Source: Phlebopus portentosus
Taxonomy: Eukaryota; Basidiomycota; Agaricomycetes; Boletales; Boletinellaceae
Direction of reading: 5' to 3'
Assembly (NCBI GenBank): GCA_037892935.1
Contig: JAYXKI010000003.1
Location: 2,914,001 to 2,978,000, forward strand
Length of the DNA stretch: 64,000 nt
Shown: positions 1 to 15,065 of the stretch, piece after piece
How positions within the stretch are numbered: the stretch's first letter is position 1
How the letters are laid out: the number at the start of each line of letters is the position of its first letter
Notes under the pieces: generated by a model
Told to the model about the DNA's origin: nothing
The model's input: only the letters and a program-made list of their open reading frames with translations
The model's database searches: none
Translations under genes and position numbers: made by a program

Positions 1-1609
1 CTCGCTTCGCTGAAGTAACGCGAGGTCGCGGCGTTTTCTTGGATATAATTCTGTATGCCGTTTGGCTGCGCCTTGCCAGTACCGCTGGAACCGGGCTTTC
101 CTTGTTCCATAGCCTCGATGCTGCCCATTCCGCGATACGCCTTTACACGCTTACCCTCATGGTAGAAATACTCTCCGGGTGCTTCGGCCGTACCTGCGAG
201 CAAGCCTCCCATCATCACCGCACCTGCTCCAAGAGCGATAGCTTTGACAATGTGCCCTACGTTACTGATTCCACCGTCCGCGATGACTGGAACGCCAAAG
301 TGCCGTGCAAATTCTGCGACGGCGTAAACAGCTGTAGCTTGCGGGCGACCAACGGCCATGACCTCCTGCGTGATACAGATACTACCCGAACCCATACCAA
401 TACGGAGCCCGTCTGCACCTGCCGCAATTAGCGATGCAGCCTGCTCCCGCGTGACAACATTTCCAGCAATAACTTCGAGGTGCGGGTACGTCCTCTTGAT
501 CCATTCTATCATCTCGATTTGGAAGACAGAGTTACCTTGCGAGGAGTCAATGACGGCGATGTCCAGTCCCGCATCGACGAGCAGAGCAAGGCGCTGCCTA
601 TCGATGGGACGTGTACCAATTGCCGCTGCAGCGTAAAGTTGCTTGCTCTCTGGCAACTTCGAAGCAAGTGGATAGTTCTGGTTCTTCAGCAGGTCCGAGC
701 GAGCGAGGAGCGCAACAAGGTTGCCTTCCCTGTCGACAATGGGAAGTTTTCCCTTCTTGGAGTCGCGAAGGATTTCATTGGCTTGCTGTAAAGTGATGCC
801 TACGGGTGCGGTAACGAGGTTCCTCGTCATGACCTCCGTCAGAGGTGTCGACGGGTCGCGGAACTGCACGTCTCGGTTCGTGACAATACCCAGAAGCTTT
901 CCACCAAGAGCGCCAGTGTCTATGAATTTCAAAATTAGTATTGTGACTTTTACGTGCTCAGAAGAAGAATCAGATAATTTTATCAATGTTATCTACTTGT
1001 CACGCAGAACTACCGCGTTTATTCAGTAGAACGAAGGTTAAAAAGGAAATAATTCATCACATCACAAACGGTAAAAACGCAACTGATGCTCACCAGTAAT
1101 GGGAATACCGCTAAATCCATGGCGCGCTTTAATGTCCAGAACGTCCTCCACGATGTGATCGATTGAAAGGACGACGGGATCAGTGATGAAGCCATTCTCG
1201 TGCCTCTTTACGGCACGGACCATCGCCGCCTGGGCGCTCGCAGGCTGATTGTGATGGATAACGCCAATTCCTCCCAGCAGCTATCCACAATTCCACTTCT
1301 CAGTACACTACCACAGAGACGAGGATGCTGACTCACCGCCATTGCGATAGCCATCTCCTTCTCTGTGACAGTATCCATAGGACTACTCATGAACGGGGTT
1401 TTGAGAACGACATTACGCGTGATGCGCGTCTCTGTTACGACTTCTTGAGCAGCAAAATCGATCTTTCCAGGAAGGAGGAGGAAGTCATTGTACGTGAGTC
1501 CGCCATGTCTTTCTGAGTTCATGAGCTCCGGCGCAGATAACCCGTCTGCTCTCCTGTACGTCTCAAGGAACTGAAGCGCATCCCTTGGACCCAAGTAGCT
1601 CGTCGACAT
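1..1609 (-). CDS. IMD: Inosine-5'-monophosphate dehydrogenase (3' end cut by window edge)
   Basis: IMPDH oxidises IMP to XMP with NAD+, the committed step of guanine nucleotide synthesis, in the cytosol. The start is the ATG at 1609. Exons are 1609-1337, 1280-1094 and 919 to beyond position 1, all with GT-AG introns in consistent phase. About 460 residues are visible, so roughly 70-80 C-terminal residues lie outside the window. Visible landmarks are the N-terminal [10 protein letters not shown] segment, [10 protein letters not shown], a CBS-pair region (about residues 110-235), and the active-site loop [13 protein letters not shown]. Its catalytic cysteine falls at residue 335, the position expected for the fungal family. 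The flap region YRGMGSMEAM follows. A 214-bp divergent promoter is shared with the zinc-finger gene starting at 1824. Nothing nearby suggests a resistance copy attached to a biosynthetic cluster, so I read it as the housekeeping gene. Confidence 0.97.
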
Positions 1610-1823
1610 GGCTGATCCTGAGAGGTAAGGAAGACTTGGAGAAAGGATGGGAGTGAACTCCAGGATTGTAACCAGTTTTCACGTTTCTGAATTTATGTGT
1701 CGAGCAGTTTAGGTCACGTGCGGTATGATAACCTTGCCACCAAATAAAGCAAGTAATTCACGTCGATCGCACTAGGTTGATCTGCGCTACTTGTACCTTT
1801 GCCTCTTCTCTCCTGAACACGCT
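1610..1823. promoter_or_regulatory. Divergent promoter between IMPDH and the C2H2 gene
   Basis: These 214 bases separate two oppositely transcribed start codons, so both core promoters must lie here or in the 5' UTRs. I see no clear TATA box. The only visible element worth noting is a CACGTG-like hexamer (tCACGTGc near 1715), a possible bHLH/E-box site; its function is unproven. Confidence 0.5.
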
Positions 1824-4419
1824 ATGGAGACCTCCCCTTCAGAGGCTGACTCTGCTCGAAACTGGGACAAAAACGCATCTGTTGGGGATCAAATAATCTC
1901 TATCGTGCTTCAGACGCTTCACTGCTTCGAGTCTCACATCACACCACTCGACATCGTCATAGCTATCCTCACCTCAAAAGACAAATACGAGCAAGTCAAA
2001 CATGCAATGCTCAAGCCGCCAGTCATCTCAAAGTTATTTGAAACACTCGCCTCGTGCGACACGAGCAAAGAGTTTCTTCGCTATAATCTTGCGCTTCACG
2101 CCGTGCTGAACCGCGTCGACTCGGAGACGCGCACCATCGTCTCTCGCCTTGGAGAAGAAGGGTTCCGACATCCCATCCTACTAGGCCACGCGGAGATTCG
2201 GTCAGAGAATACTGTCGCGCCAATCTTAAAGGCGATCGTGAACCAGGTGAACAAGTCGACAAAGCTAACGCAGGATGGGACCAGTCAGGTATGTACTTCT
2301 AAGTGATGCTTAAGGAATATCGAGTCTTTATTGATGTCATGCTCATGTCTTCCTTTAAACCTTCATCATAGGAATCGAGAATCGATGCATCCCATGCAGA
2401 CGATGGTTATGACTTCAGTCCCGATTGGATGGGATATCTGGATGCAAGCTCTTCAGCATCTGATCCCACTGAACACCAAGAAGTGGAGAATGGAGATGCT
2501 GTAGAAACCGGAAATCTGGCTTCACATGAGGGGCCTTCGGGGCTGCTAGAGGAGCATATGAAAAGGCTGATAGGCGCAGACGATCTACAACAGGCTGCTC
2601 TAGAAGACGAGACCTCACCAACTAATTCCGTCGGTTCTTCCACCGCGGTTGCGCAAACACCAAGCAGTAGTACCACTATGCCAAACGAAAATAGAGGAGG
2701 GATGGTAGAGCCCAAACCTGACAAGGCTAAGAATCGCAGCAAACCACGTACAAAACGGAAGATAGACGAGGTCGATACCGAAACTGCAGGTCAGTTCATT
2801 GATCCGAACGACGTACTACCCGTGCCACTCTACACATCACTTGCTGAGAGCCTTTGTTTCAACGACCGTTTACCGCCTTTACCAGAGCCCCCTATATTTG
2901 CTTCGCCTCTGCTGCCGGATCCCGGCTTGTTGCAGATCGACCCATCTTTGGTACCGCGCAAGTACATAAAACGAAAGGTTCCCAAGAGCAAACCTTTTGT
3001 TGAAGAAGAAAAGAGCGTCGAATCCTATACGGATATATTTACGGAAGCGACAGCAGCAATTCTTGACGAAGACTCTTGCGAATATAAATGCGACATGTGT
3101 CCAAAGCGTTTCAAAACTTTCAGAAGTCTGGCGGATCATAAAAACGTCCATACAGGTGCTAAACGTGAGTCCCGTGATCCTCTTGTGTAATCTTGTTCTT
3201 CAACTTATATCGGATTAAGCGTATAAATGTTCGGCAAATGGGTGTGGGAAGAAATACGGCAATTACAGAGCTTTCAAGAATCATGTGAGGTCCCATAAAC
3301 CTGACACTGACAAAGATGACTACGTCGTTACTCGTTCTTCCGCGGCAACAGCAGCTGGTTCCGCTTCGTCTTCCTCACGATTACGAAAAGCAAAACCTCA
3401 GCCTGCCAATCCTGGCCCTGTGACGACCAATGCAGAAAAGACTGAAGCTGCGTCGGGTGACGAGGAAGAGTCTGAAAGGACACGAGGTGCTCCCAGAACT
3501 TCGCCCAGGAAAGCTCATAAGATGTGAGCAACGTACGTTCCATTCATTGAAACCCGTCTTCGCTTACCGTCGTCCTACGAAGATCAACGAGTAAATCTGC
3601 TTCTTCTGTTCCGTCCCATCCACGATCCCGGAAGGTGCATCCGAAGCCTGCAGATACGGACCGGCCTACCACAGGCGGTGCAGACAACAACATTGGTGCG
3701 GGAAGAAGCGAGCGAGAAGCTGCGTCGGGCGATGAGGAAGTGTCGATTGGAACTCAGAATCCTGCAGGGTTTTCGGCTGATGGGCGTTACAAGTGAGCTC
3801 TATACGCATCAGTTGTGGAAGTTTCGTCACACCTGGTTTCGTGGTCACAGAGCAAAGTCTAAAACTAGTTCTACCTTGTCTCCCTCTCATTCGGAAATAG
3901 TGCCGTCAAAAGTTATGGATCCGGGTGCTAGCACGACGGAGGGAGGATCTGAGCCGAGAAGCGATGACGATATCCAGAGAGTAGTGCACTACTTAGAGGT
4001 GTACGGCGGCGCGCTATCGTGAGTCATGTCTCGTGAACACTGTTGTCAAGTGCCCTAATCAGGCCCTTTTGCTGCGAAACTGAATTTGCTATGCTAACTG
4101 ATTGTTCTTTCGATCCCCACCACGATCTCAGAGCCTTACCTAGTAAGTTCTTCAATTACATTTTCGAGAGGACCCTAACTGAGGAAGGTGAGAATAAAGA
4201 TTTGACAGATACAAGTAATCCTGTTGCCGAGAGCGAATCGCGACAACTTTTGCACGAGTTCCCCATCCAGACTGATACCTCCCCGTTCGGCAGGAAAGTT
4301 GTGCTTGAGGTACGTTCTTATAAAATTAGATCTCGGTACGATACTGGACTGATAGTACGTTTTTTTTTTTTTTCATCCAGTTGCCCTTGTCTGCGAAGTC
4401 TCTCGAGTCGATCTCGTAA
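1824..4419 (+). CDS. Two-finger C2H2 zinc-finger protein with unfamiliar N-terminal domain
   Basis: Seven exons are proposed: 1824-2288, 2372-3164, 3220-3523, 3583-3792, 3851-4018, 4063 (or 4132)-4309 and 4381-4419, giving 741 (or 718) residues. Phases agree throughout. The start is the first ATG in frame (METSPSEA). Residues about 15-140 form a mainly helical, non-repetitive domain containing ITPLDIVIAIL and HPILLGHAEIRSENTVAP. I do not recognise it, but it recurs in the locus at 29.2-31.0 kb. A long acidic, Ser-rich region with a basic patch (KPRTKRK) follows. Two adjacent fingers lie at about 395-415 (CDMC...HKNVH) and 423-445 (CSANGC...HVRSH), joined by a TGAKPYKC linker. The tail is low complexity with a repeated EAASGDEE motif. 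It is probably a nuclear DNA-binding protein; targets are unknown. The exon 6 acceptor is ambiguous. Confidence 0.8.
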
Positions 4420-5167
4420 ATGACCTTGTTGCTTCTTACCCTGCCATTATCGAAATTTTCCTTCATTCCGTTCTTGGAGCTTTTCCCCTTCCGGATTACA
4501 AGAGATCTCTGATGCGACTGTCAGCGCTTTAGCAGATACCACTTTTTTCGCATTACAACTTATTTCTGTGTCCTCCCGCCTGGTCTTTACACTTGTCGCG
4601 ACCCTTGTTACCCATTTCTTGCCCTTTTCATATATCTTTTCCACGCGTTTGCATTTTGCATTGCGCCGATCCGCGTCATCTCGTCTTTCCTCAATGCTTA
4701 TGGTTTTTATTATTCTTTTCTTTTCCGAAGAGAACAGCTTATTGAGCACGAATAATATCTGAACAGAGTTCTGTCGTACTGTATTTAGTCAACAGGTGAA
4801 TCCGAATAGTGAACAGCTTTATCGTTGAAAGCTCGGAGCATTCTTGTCTTGAATGATCGTCAGAAGCTGGTTCCTCGAATGAAACCACCGTTAAATTGCG
4901 GATAGCAAGCTGAATCTTGTTAAGATTGAAAGAAACGAGAATAGCAGTAGAAAGCAAATATAACAAGCACAGCACTAGAACTAATTATCCGATACAGTCG
5001 TGCCCCTATGTTAAGGGACATCTATAATTTTAAAAGCGACAGCGAGATGGGATGAAAAGAAAAAGAAGAAATAGAAAGATGGAGGATGAAAACATTAATC
5101 GTGCATACGTAGGACGAAAGCAAAAGCAAAGACAGGGCCAAGGATACCACAGGAAAGAAAAATCATA
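4420..5167. other. Convergent intergenic spacer, no gene seen
   Basis: The spacer lies between two converging 3' ends. It is AT-rich with pyrimidine and purine tracts and many stops in every frame. It presumably holds both 3' UTRs and polyadenylation sites. No RNA gene or repeat was recognised. Confidence 0.5.
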
Positions 5168-7886
5168 CTAATCCAGGTCTTCAATACTTCCATGAGCTGC
5201 GTGTGTAAAGAAAGGCAAGGGTCCGGGGTCCAGGCCAGGTATAGGATTCGGACTCGGGATTTCAGGAGCTCCAGGATGGAAAGGTGGAGCAGGTTCGATA
5301 TTCTCGAACTCCTGATCTGCGGCATTGCCGGAATTTGGATTGGGGTTATTGTACGCGAGAAGCTGAGCCAGAGTTTCATGCAATGCCTCTTCGAAGTCAG
5401 TAGCTATTTGCTCAGCCTCTGTCTGATCGTTGTCGACGTCGCTGTCGTCAGTTCCATCGTGAGCATGATTCTCCGGTGCGTTTGCTGCATTATGGACCAT
5501 GATCTGTCCCATATACCATCCACTAACATCAACCTCACCTCCACCGTCTCCTTCAGCACCCTCCTCCGCATCGCTTCCGTCTTCGCCGGTTCCAAAAGAC
5601 TCAAACCCGACGTCAGCGCTTGTCGACCTTACCCTTTCACCCTCCTCTTCCGTCGTAATCGATGCATGTGATCCGTTGGCAATCCTCTCCATCTTTTTCC
5701 TCTTCTTCTTTTGCAACTTAACGAAAGACGAGAGACTCCGGAGGGCATCGCAGATGTGCTGCTTGCTTGGATCGTCTGCCAGCCTAAGTAGTAATAACAG
5801 AAGGCAAGTCAGAGCGATGCAAAGGGAGCCGAGGTAAAGGAAATCCATATACAACAAAAAAGGACGATACGCACTTCGCGATCATCTCATTTACAACATC
5901 GGTGGCCAGGACCCACGGCATCGAATTATGCATGCTCTTGAACACATTCATCAACAGTTCGTCTCCTTTTACCGACTCCCTGATCACAACTTCACCAGCA
6001 TACTCTTCAAGTCCTTTTCCTCCTTCACCTGCGTTTCCTTCTCCCTCGCCCTTATTGTCTCTAATTACAACGGCAGCCCTCAGGTAACCGAAGTACTTGA
6101 CAGTTTCGACCCATTCTTCAAACCGGCCTTTAAGATCAGGTTTCTGCTCCTCTCGCAATTCTGAGAAGTCGGGATCGTGAGGGTCAAGGTCCATCATGCC
6201 ATTTTCCGCGTCCCCGAAAGCGACAGTGGCTGCTGCTGCTGCTGCGGCCACAGCCGCTGCAGCATTAAAACCAGCACCTCCACCGGCGTCACCTTGAGGA
6301 GGGATGGGCATAGGAACGGGGATCGGCATACCCATCATCATCGCTGCTACCGCCATAGGGTTTGCGGTGCCCATTCCAGGTGTCGATACAGTCTCGACCC
6401 AGCGCTCGACCCGCTCCTGCCGCTCAGTTGTTCCGTGTGATAGCTGGGTCAGTTGGCGAAGTTCAGAACGCGACTCCCTTGAGTCGAGGTGTGCGAAAGG
6501 TCCAAGTAATGAATGCCGGATCGTCTCGATCGTCTCGAGAAGCTCTTTTTCTGCTGTTCGTAATGCTAGTTCCTGGTGCGCTGGTTTGTACGACGTCGTG
6601 AGCAGGCGAACAGATTCATGTATGGCATAGCTCTCCCGAGGACGCAAAAGAAAAGCATGTGTCTCCAATAACGAGGCTATCTGGTCAAACTTGCTCTCGA
6701 TGCAGTAAATCCCGAGAGCAGTTGCTAGCGAAGACGTAGATGTCGGGGCGAGCCATGAGAGTATTTCATGCAAGTGGTCAAGTACTGATATGTCCCCCGA
6801 CAAATTCACAATTATGGTGTATAACAGAATCGAGGGCGCAGCCTTGAAAATATCGATCATACGTTCTTCAATTAATTGGCGGAATCGAGGTACTTGCTTG
6901 ACGATCCTGTAATTCCAGTGATCAGCGTAGAACATGTCGTCCCTGTCACGATCTTCAGAAGAACATTGTGAACCCCAATTGGAGTCTTCTGGTCTCCTCA
7001 GCCTCAAGAAGTCCGGGTCACTGAACTGAAGTTCATCGCCATCCTGGAAATCTGTAGAAATCGTCCGTATTGTTTTGTTCATCTAGAGACTCTGAAAAGC
7101 TCACAGGTATCACCTCCAAGGACAAGTCGTTCAAGACCGCTCCATCCGATAGCATTATCAATCTCTGCTAACAGCTCCGGAACGAGTCTTACGTGTGCCG
7201 GGTTCTTTGATGCAAGTAGCGCGAGGAATACGTCTCGCCAGACCCATAAAATGGCTGACTCGACGTTCGATATACCCAACTCGTTGAATTCCTTGACTAT
7301 CTTTCCTGATCTATCCCGAATCACTACAGGAGCGTAGACGGTCGAGAATAGACGTTGGTGTCCTGTGCCTTTCATGCTCTGCACCTGATCCAGTATGGAC
7401 ATGGACATGAGCAAACACGCATGCACGCGGGGGAAATCGAGCCCGAATTCGAAGGCAAGAGACCATAACTCATTCAACCATTGCGCAACGCTTTCTATGA
7501 TCTCCAAAAACATTATGTCGTATTTGTTCCCACTTGAACGAGGGGTGAATTTCGCCTCTCTCGACAATTCATCAAGAAGGCCCTCGATTTCTTTCTTCTT
7601 AGCTGCTACATCTACTTGTGGTATGTGATGTGCCTTTTTGGCTATTCTCCGCGCGGAAGCGATTGCACGCTTTGCATCTTTTCGCGGTATTGTGTCGAGA
7701 AAGGGTATGAGCGCTTGTTTAACGATTTGAGCCTGAGTGAGTGTTGGCACACTGGTAAAAACGCGCAAGAAGCTGGTGAAACCCGCAATTAGAGATACGG
7801 TGAAATAGCACTGGAACTGGAACCGAAACTATGCTTTACCTTTCGCTGGCCGTACTTCTGACATTCCCATGATTATTGCTGGCCAT
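5168..7886 (-). CDS. Large unidentified protein, 835 residues
   Basis: Four exons (7886-7840, 7772-7105, 7051-5875, 5783-5168) join in phase to give 835 residues. The start was chosen because only the ATG at 7886 (MASNNHGN) splices into the main frame. I do not recognise a catalytic domain. The N-terminal 240 residues are mainly helical, with LPF-type hydrophobic stretches and a Lys/Arg-rich helix (KDAKRAIASARRIAKK). The central part (about 260-450) is also helical. It is followed by a Met/Pro-rich patch and a polyalanine run encoded near 6225-6265. The last 200 residues begin with a basic KKKRKK cluster, then become strongly acidic and disordered. The basic cluster could be a nuclear localisation signal. 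The gene shares a 381-bp divergent promoter with RVB1. It looks like a conserved fungal protein of unknown function rather than a chance reading frame. Confidence 0.8.
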
Positions 7887-8267
7887 GCCTTGCCAGAAGG
7901 TGGTGAATGTGATAGCAATGCTGAGGAATGGAATAAGGTGGCCAGCACGTGATGCCGCGCAGGTACCATACTTTACGTAATCTTATTCCGACATTAGAAA
8001 ACGGGTGACTAAAACAAAAGAACTAATTTCTTTCCTCTAAAAAAAGACTGGACAAAACCTCGAGATGTTAAGTATCAGTGTATGTATGTAATGAATCACG
8101 AATTTTTACAAGAGCGATTACCAAGTCAAAAGTTAAAGCGTCGATCGGCAGTCTACGTTTATAGGGATGCCGATCATTTAGATCGACGCGACGAGATAGA
8201 TAAAGTAAAGTGTTAGAAATAATAGAACGTTCAAAGTGTCGTCGTGGAGACAACAATCATCCCGACA
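7887..8267. promoter_or_regulatory. Divergent promoter, unidentified gene / RVB1
   Basis: These 381 bases lie between two divergent start codons. The middle is AT-rich (around 8030-8110). No convincing TATA box or repeated operator was seen. Confidence 0.45.
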
Positions 8268-10203
<1,936 letters not shown>

Positions 10204-13200
10204 TAGTAAGGGTTAATTTTCTGGTTGGTGTTGAGACGGCATCCCAAAATTTTGTTCGTTAGAACAACCTACCCATATCGTTTTAGAGTTCATTTCCTTG
10301 TATCTCCCGCACTACACTTGGGCCAATATCTGTACTGACCGTCTTGGAAAAACACTTTGTGCTGCTCGCTCTTTTCTCGCCGTAGAGTCGTAGACTCATT
10401 TTTTTTTCATCCACGTGATCGTCTCGACTAACAGAACCAAATAACCCAGTTTCTCTCTTCTCTCATTGTCGATTGCAGAGAGACAACAAAGCAAATGTGT
10501 CTCTTCCGAGTATCACAGCGAGTGGTTCCCAGGTACGCGTTTGGAGTATGACTGGCCTCGATTCGACTAGATCATGGTCAAGTACACATTGCGACGCATC
10601 CGACGACTCGGTGTTTATCAGATACAGAACGATCTACAGAACGTCATTTCATCGCAATGTTACCTTCGCTCAAGTTGTGCCAAACAATCGCCTGGCATCT
10701 CCATTTACTGTCGCTTGATCATGCTGCACTCGCCTCCGGGCTCGGTGTTGTTCCTTCTTAGCATCCTTCTTAGCACCGGTACTACTGCGATTGCTTGACC
10801 AGCAAGGATTACCACCACTAAACTTCCTGTTTCTTTGGTCAAATCCGGAGAAGAGTAGGCACAGTGGAAAGAGTAGTCTATACGGCTAAGGATTCCCGAG
10901 TCATAAGCTTATCGCTGTTGTATTTCTCCGAATTCTTTGCTCTGTATGCTATATTCCTCATTCCTTGGCTAGCTGAGCATAGGCACCCTTCGATTCCGCG
11001 TTTACAACTATTGACCTCGTGCATGTGCAATCGGTCCCTATCAGAACTTAGTGCCTAATGTGAAGAGTTCTAGGCACGATTTCAACTTATGCCTTTGGCG
11101 AATCTGCGCGTATGCTTAATGAGGCTAATTGGCTATGCTGGCCTCTGTTTCAAGGCTTGTTCTTTTATCTTGGCACTATTACAATCCGATGCCAGGTTAG
11201 TTTCTCAGATGCAGCTTACTCTGCCTGGATAAAGACGCATCGTAAGTTAACCGAGTTCTTGACTTTGGGTAAACACTGACATCCGATCCAGGGGGACGAT
11301 TACGCGTAATCCAACGGCGTTCACCACTAGGACCCTCTACTAACAAAAATCTTGCATCTATAATTTCCGGGATGAAACCTCCTCCTCATCGGGAGCTCAT
11401 TTGCTGAAATGCGTCCGTGGGGAATACCGGCATAGAGCAAACGCGAAGTCTACGGTCCAACCTAGAGAGTAATCTCAGTGTGCGATCCGTAAGAAGAGCA
11501 GAAGTGCGAAACGCTGCCCATGAAGAGTCAGGATCCGTATTTCGTGCTGGTCCTATGGCTCTATGTTCTAGACTTTGGCCCTATCAGTGGGTTATATACT
11601 TCCGTGAGTACTGTTCTCAGGCAATTTATAAATTCGGAAACGATGGTCCTTCAGCTGTTTTTTGGCAAAAGATGCATCCTGCTCTCTCTACCACGTTTCA
11701 TTCAGCCGCATCGGGCCAGCCTGGAGCTACGTGGTGCCGAGCAACGGAACTAGCTTAATCTGATCTGAATGCCATGGGCGAGAAGAAGGTGAGTGGTATT
11801 GATTTGTACTTGAAACCTTGTGCTGATCCGGTCTCAATCGAAATGCCGTTATCCAGCGAGGGATATTTGATGCTTGGATATCAGAGACACGTAACACTGT
11901 GCCACTATTCTGAGTACCCATCACAGAGGATTCGTCATGGATTATGACAAATCGTCGTTCTGTGGCATCTCTAAACAGTCGGCATTTGGCCCTTAGATCG
12001 ACTTCATACTTCCGGTCTGATGGCTTTCAGGCAAGCTTCGGTCAAATGGATATTTGGCGTCGGAACGTAATCCCATAATCTGAGGTACCAGAATGACCAC
12101 GTGCAATACCCCAAGCGCTGGAGCTATAGAAACTTAGAAAGCTCTCACGGCTTCTTGATCACTCATAGAACCACTAGGTTTCCCGTTATTCTTGCGTTGC
12201 TCGACACGCTATCAGCGCTCTCCTCAATTCCGCATTTGTAATTTTGAACTGTTGACGATCCCGAGACCACTTTAGTAGCAGTGTAGAGATGCGTACGACT
12301 CTCTTTCACGATGGCCAAATCAACGAAAGGTGACAGCCAATTGAGTCCTCACTATGTGCCTCTGTGATTATAATCTTGCTGTATTCCATCGGCGCGTGCT
12401 TCTTGCAGATGATTTCAGGGCCGTGGAAGCACAACATAGTACCTGCATGTCACAGGTACTCAGCTAACGTCTCTTTCCCCACGTACGTCACCCTTCGAGC
12501 GAACTGTGCTCGACAATCATCGGGCTGCCGGCGGAACTCCCTCGCGTATGCAAGAGTCGGTAAACATTGACCGCAGACCAATGAGAGTTGCAATACACCG
12601 CGGCCTGAAAGTTAACATGTCAATACTTACTAACTCCTGCGCTACCCGAGGTTCTGGATATTCTTATTTCTTGGTCAATTTCGACGCCTGCGAGTTTGTC
12701 GATGTCGGTGTTCTCGGCTCTTCCGTAGTTCTGCTATGACTCCTAGCACTTCCGCCGATACGGAGTATTCGGGAATTGATTTCTTCAAGAAAATGTCCCG
12801 TTCCTCTTTCGGAGGTAATTTTGTATCTTGGTAACAAGAACCTCTTTCTGTAACATCGTGTTGGCCCTTCTACGCTTTTTCCTTTTTTTTTCTTTCTATG
12901 TCCGAGAATAGTCTCAGCCATGTGGCATTATGTAGCATGTCGCAAAAAAGTACGTAAGTAAAAGCACGCGGCACGCGTCTCTATGGCCATCAGAGGTGAG
13001 TAATCCTTCCCCTGTAGACGTTGAGCTGACTGAGTCGTTCGAAGGGTACTTCTATTTAGCAACTGCGTCTCTTCACCGGACGAATTGGACCATTCGAATG
13101 GCTTTTTTGGCATCCGAACCTGAAGAGGCTTGGGAACAACTAAATCCGTCTTACCGCCATGGAGCCACAATTCGCGATTTTTCTGGCTAATCAAGTCCCC

Positions 13201-15065
13201 GGGGAACAAGACTGAGCAATAGCGGGAGTACCCACAGCGAGCCATCTTATTCGACGTAAGGACTTTAATTTTCACTTCATTCGGTCACTAGAGCTGAGGA
13301 TCAGGACCAAACTTCAGAAAAAATGCGGGCTGTTGTGTTCGGATGACACAAGAACCCGAGCGCGCTCGAACACCATTACGAAGCTGGAGGAGACACGGAA
13401 AAAGAAAGCCAAAGATGGAACACCATATTACCGCCCCTTACATATGCAAATTGTCGCTAACTCCGTTTAACACTAGACCATCTTACGGACAGCTTGGCCT
13501 CGTCGATTTACCATTTCTCATTGTTTACGTGTAAAGTCAGAATCACTGGAAGTTCTCTCTCGTCGAGAAAGCTAAGCATGATCATGATAATTAAGTTTTG
13601 CTTTCTAGGAAATTTAAACTAAAGTTCAGAAGGCCTTTGCCAATATCCATGAAGGGTGCTTCCTCCGCTTGTTCGCCTGGACCCTGAGGGCCGCCATCCT
13701 CCCGTCACCTTCGCATTCTTCGCGTCAATGCAGCAACACGTCATTCTTCGTTCTTCTCATGCCTTTCTTCTGCCTGTCCCTTTATTTGCTCCCTCTTGCT
13801 CTTCATTCTATGCGAAGGAAACGATTGCGGCTTGGGATATAACCCAAATGGTCAGTGCACACGCATAAACTTCCGGGGTCAACCAAGGAGCACTCAAAAG
13901 TCAAGTCAATGGTAGTCTGAAGGGTGTAAATCAACAATTACGATTTCTGACTCCGTTCGAATGCATTAAGCCGGAGACTAGGATAAACTACTGCTACTAC
14001 TATTACTATCACGTACGTAGAATCCGTATATGAGGGGTGCAAAGAGTAAGCATGGCCCAGAGTAAGGGCATTAAGGGTGCATAGAAATCTTGGGATTAGT
14101 CGGAGACGAAATTGTAAGTAGTGTAATTAGGGGGATAAAATAATGGGTGAACCAGGTAAAGGGCGAAGCTTGTATCCACCACATCGGCGGAGTAGGTGTA
14201 CGGAAGGAATAAACGATGATACCGCATCACTATTCCTGACTAGTGCGTTGCAATCCGGCGCAGCAGTATCCGATGAGTGCGGTGCCGCTCCGAGCGGTCG
14301 GGTCCGAAGCTGGTTGAGAGGATAGAATTGGTCGAAAGAAAGGGGGATGCGGAATGCGGAAGCAATTACCAACTCGGCAGAAGAGTGTAATGATCGATCG
14401 AAATCAACTGAAAGAATCGTATAGATATACAAATATGCATGTTCTGGACTAGGCTGAGCGACACAACAATATTGGCAAGTAGTCGGCTGGCGCATATACG
14501 TATGCGTAAGCATGGGCGTATTAGGATTACTACCATTAGTCGGATGGGATGATAAGAGGGATTGCAAAAGGATGTATGAACAAAGATGAAGGGTGAAGAA
14601 GTGAGGAAGGAAGAATAATACACAATAAGTCAAGAGGGGGTGACGATGGTATGCATATGGAAGCGGAGTGATAAAATGTGTATGTTGCGGAGATCATATA
14701 GGGGTTTGAGCGTCCATTGGGCGGAGATGTGTCATTATAATACAGTCTTTTCTTGATAAGGCAAAGTAGTCAGTGGACGGATAAGGCGAGGTATGTGCGT
14801 GGTGAACGAGCATGTCGTTCTTAGATGACAGGGCGAGAGAGGGCGACGGATGGCGGTAGTGGCGTAGCACAGATGTACAAACAACATGGACGTGCGCTTA
14901 AACGTTACAACGAAGTTGGAAAGGCCAAATGAAGTATCTTCACACGCAGGAGCTGAACATAAGCGCGGGGAGAACTTTGTTCGATATGCGATATTATAGA
15001 CGGCAGAAGCACGAGAGCTCCGCGTGAAGACGCTGCAGCATCAAGAATGTTGATGCTCCATTGAT
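10204..15065. other. 4.9-kb stretch without a recognisable gene
   Basis: Short open frames here (for example near 10473, 11417, 12928 and 14127) lack conserved motifs, splice-linked continuation or codon regularity. I found no intact transposase, reverse transcriptase, terminal repeat or tRNA. It may contain the RVB1 3' UTR, non-coding transcripts or very old transposon debris. Confidence 0.4.

Noticed and set aside
1..1020. Several plus-strand frames over the IMPDH region
   Set aside because: The minus strand reads continuous IMPDH with the catalytic loop and canonical introns, so the plus-strand frames are shadows.
1..1609. IMPDH as a self-resistance gene of a mycophenolic-acid-like cluster
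   Set aside because: No polyketide synthase or other scaffold enzyme is in the window, and neighbours are regulatory or housekeeping genes.
1791..1823. Extension of the zinc-finger gene to a start at 1791
   Set aside because: The codon there is TTG; the first ATG in frame is at 1824 and the 11 extra residues show no conservation in the paralogue.
10640..12540. Weak similarity between about 10650-10700 and 12480-12530 (both contain TGTGC..ACAATC..C.GGC)
   Set aside because: Roughly 60-65 percent identity over 40 bases by eye is too weak and short to call a repeat family without computation.
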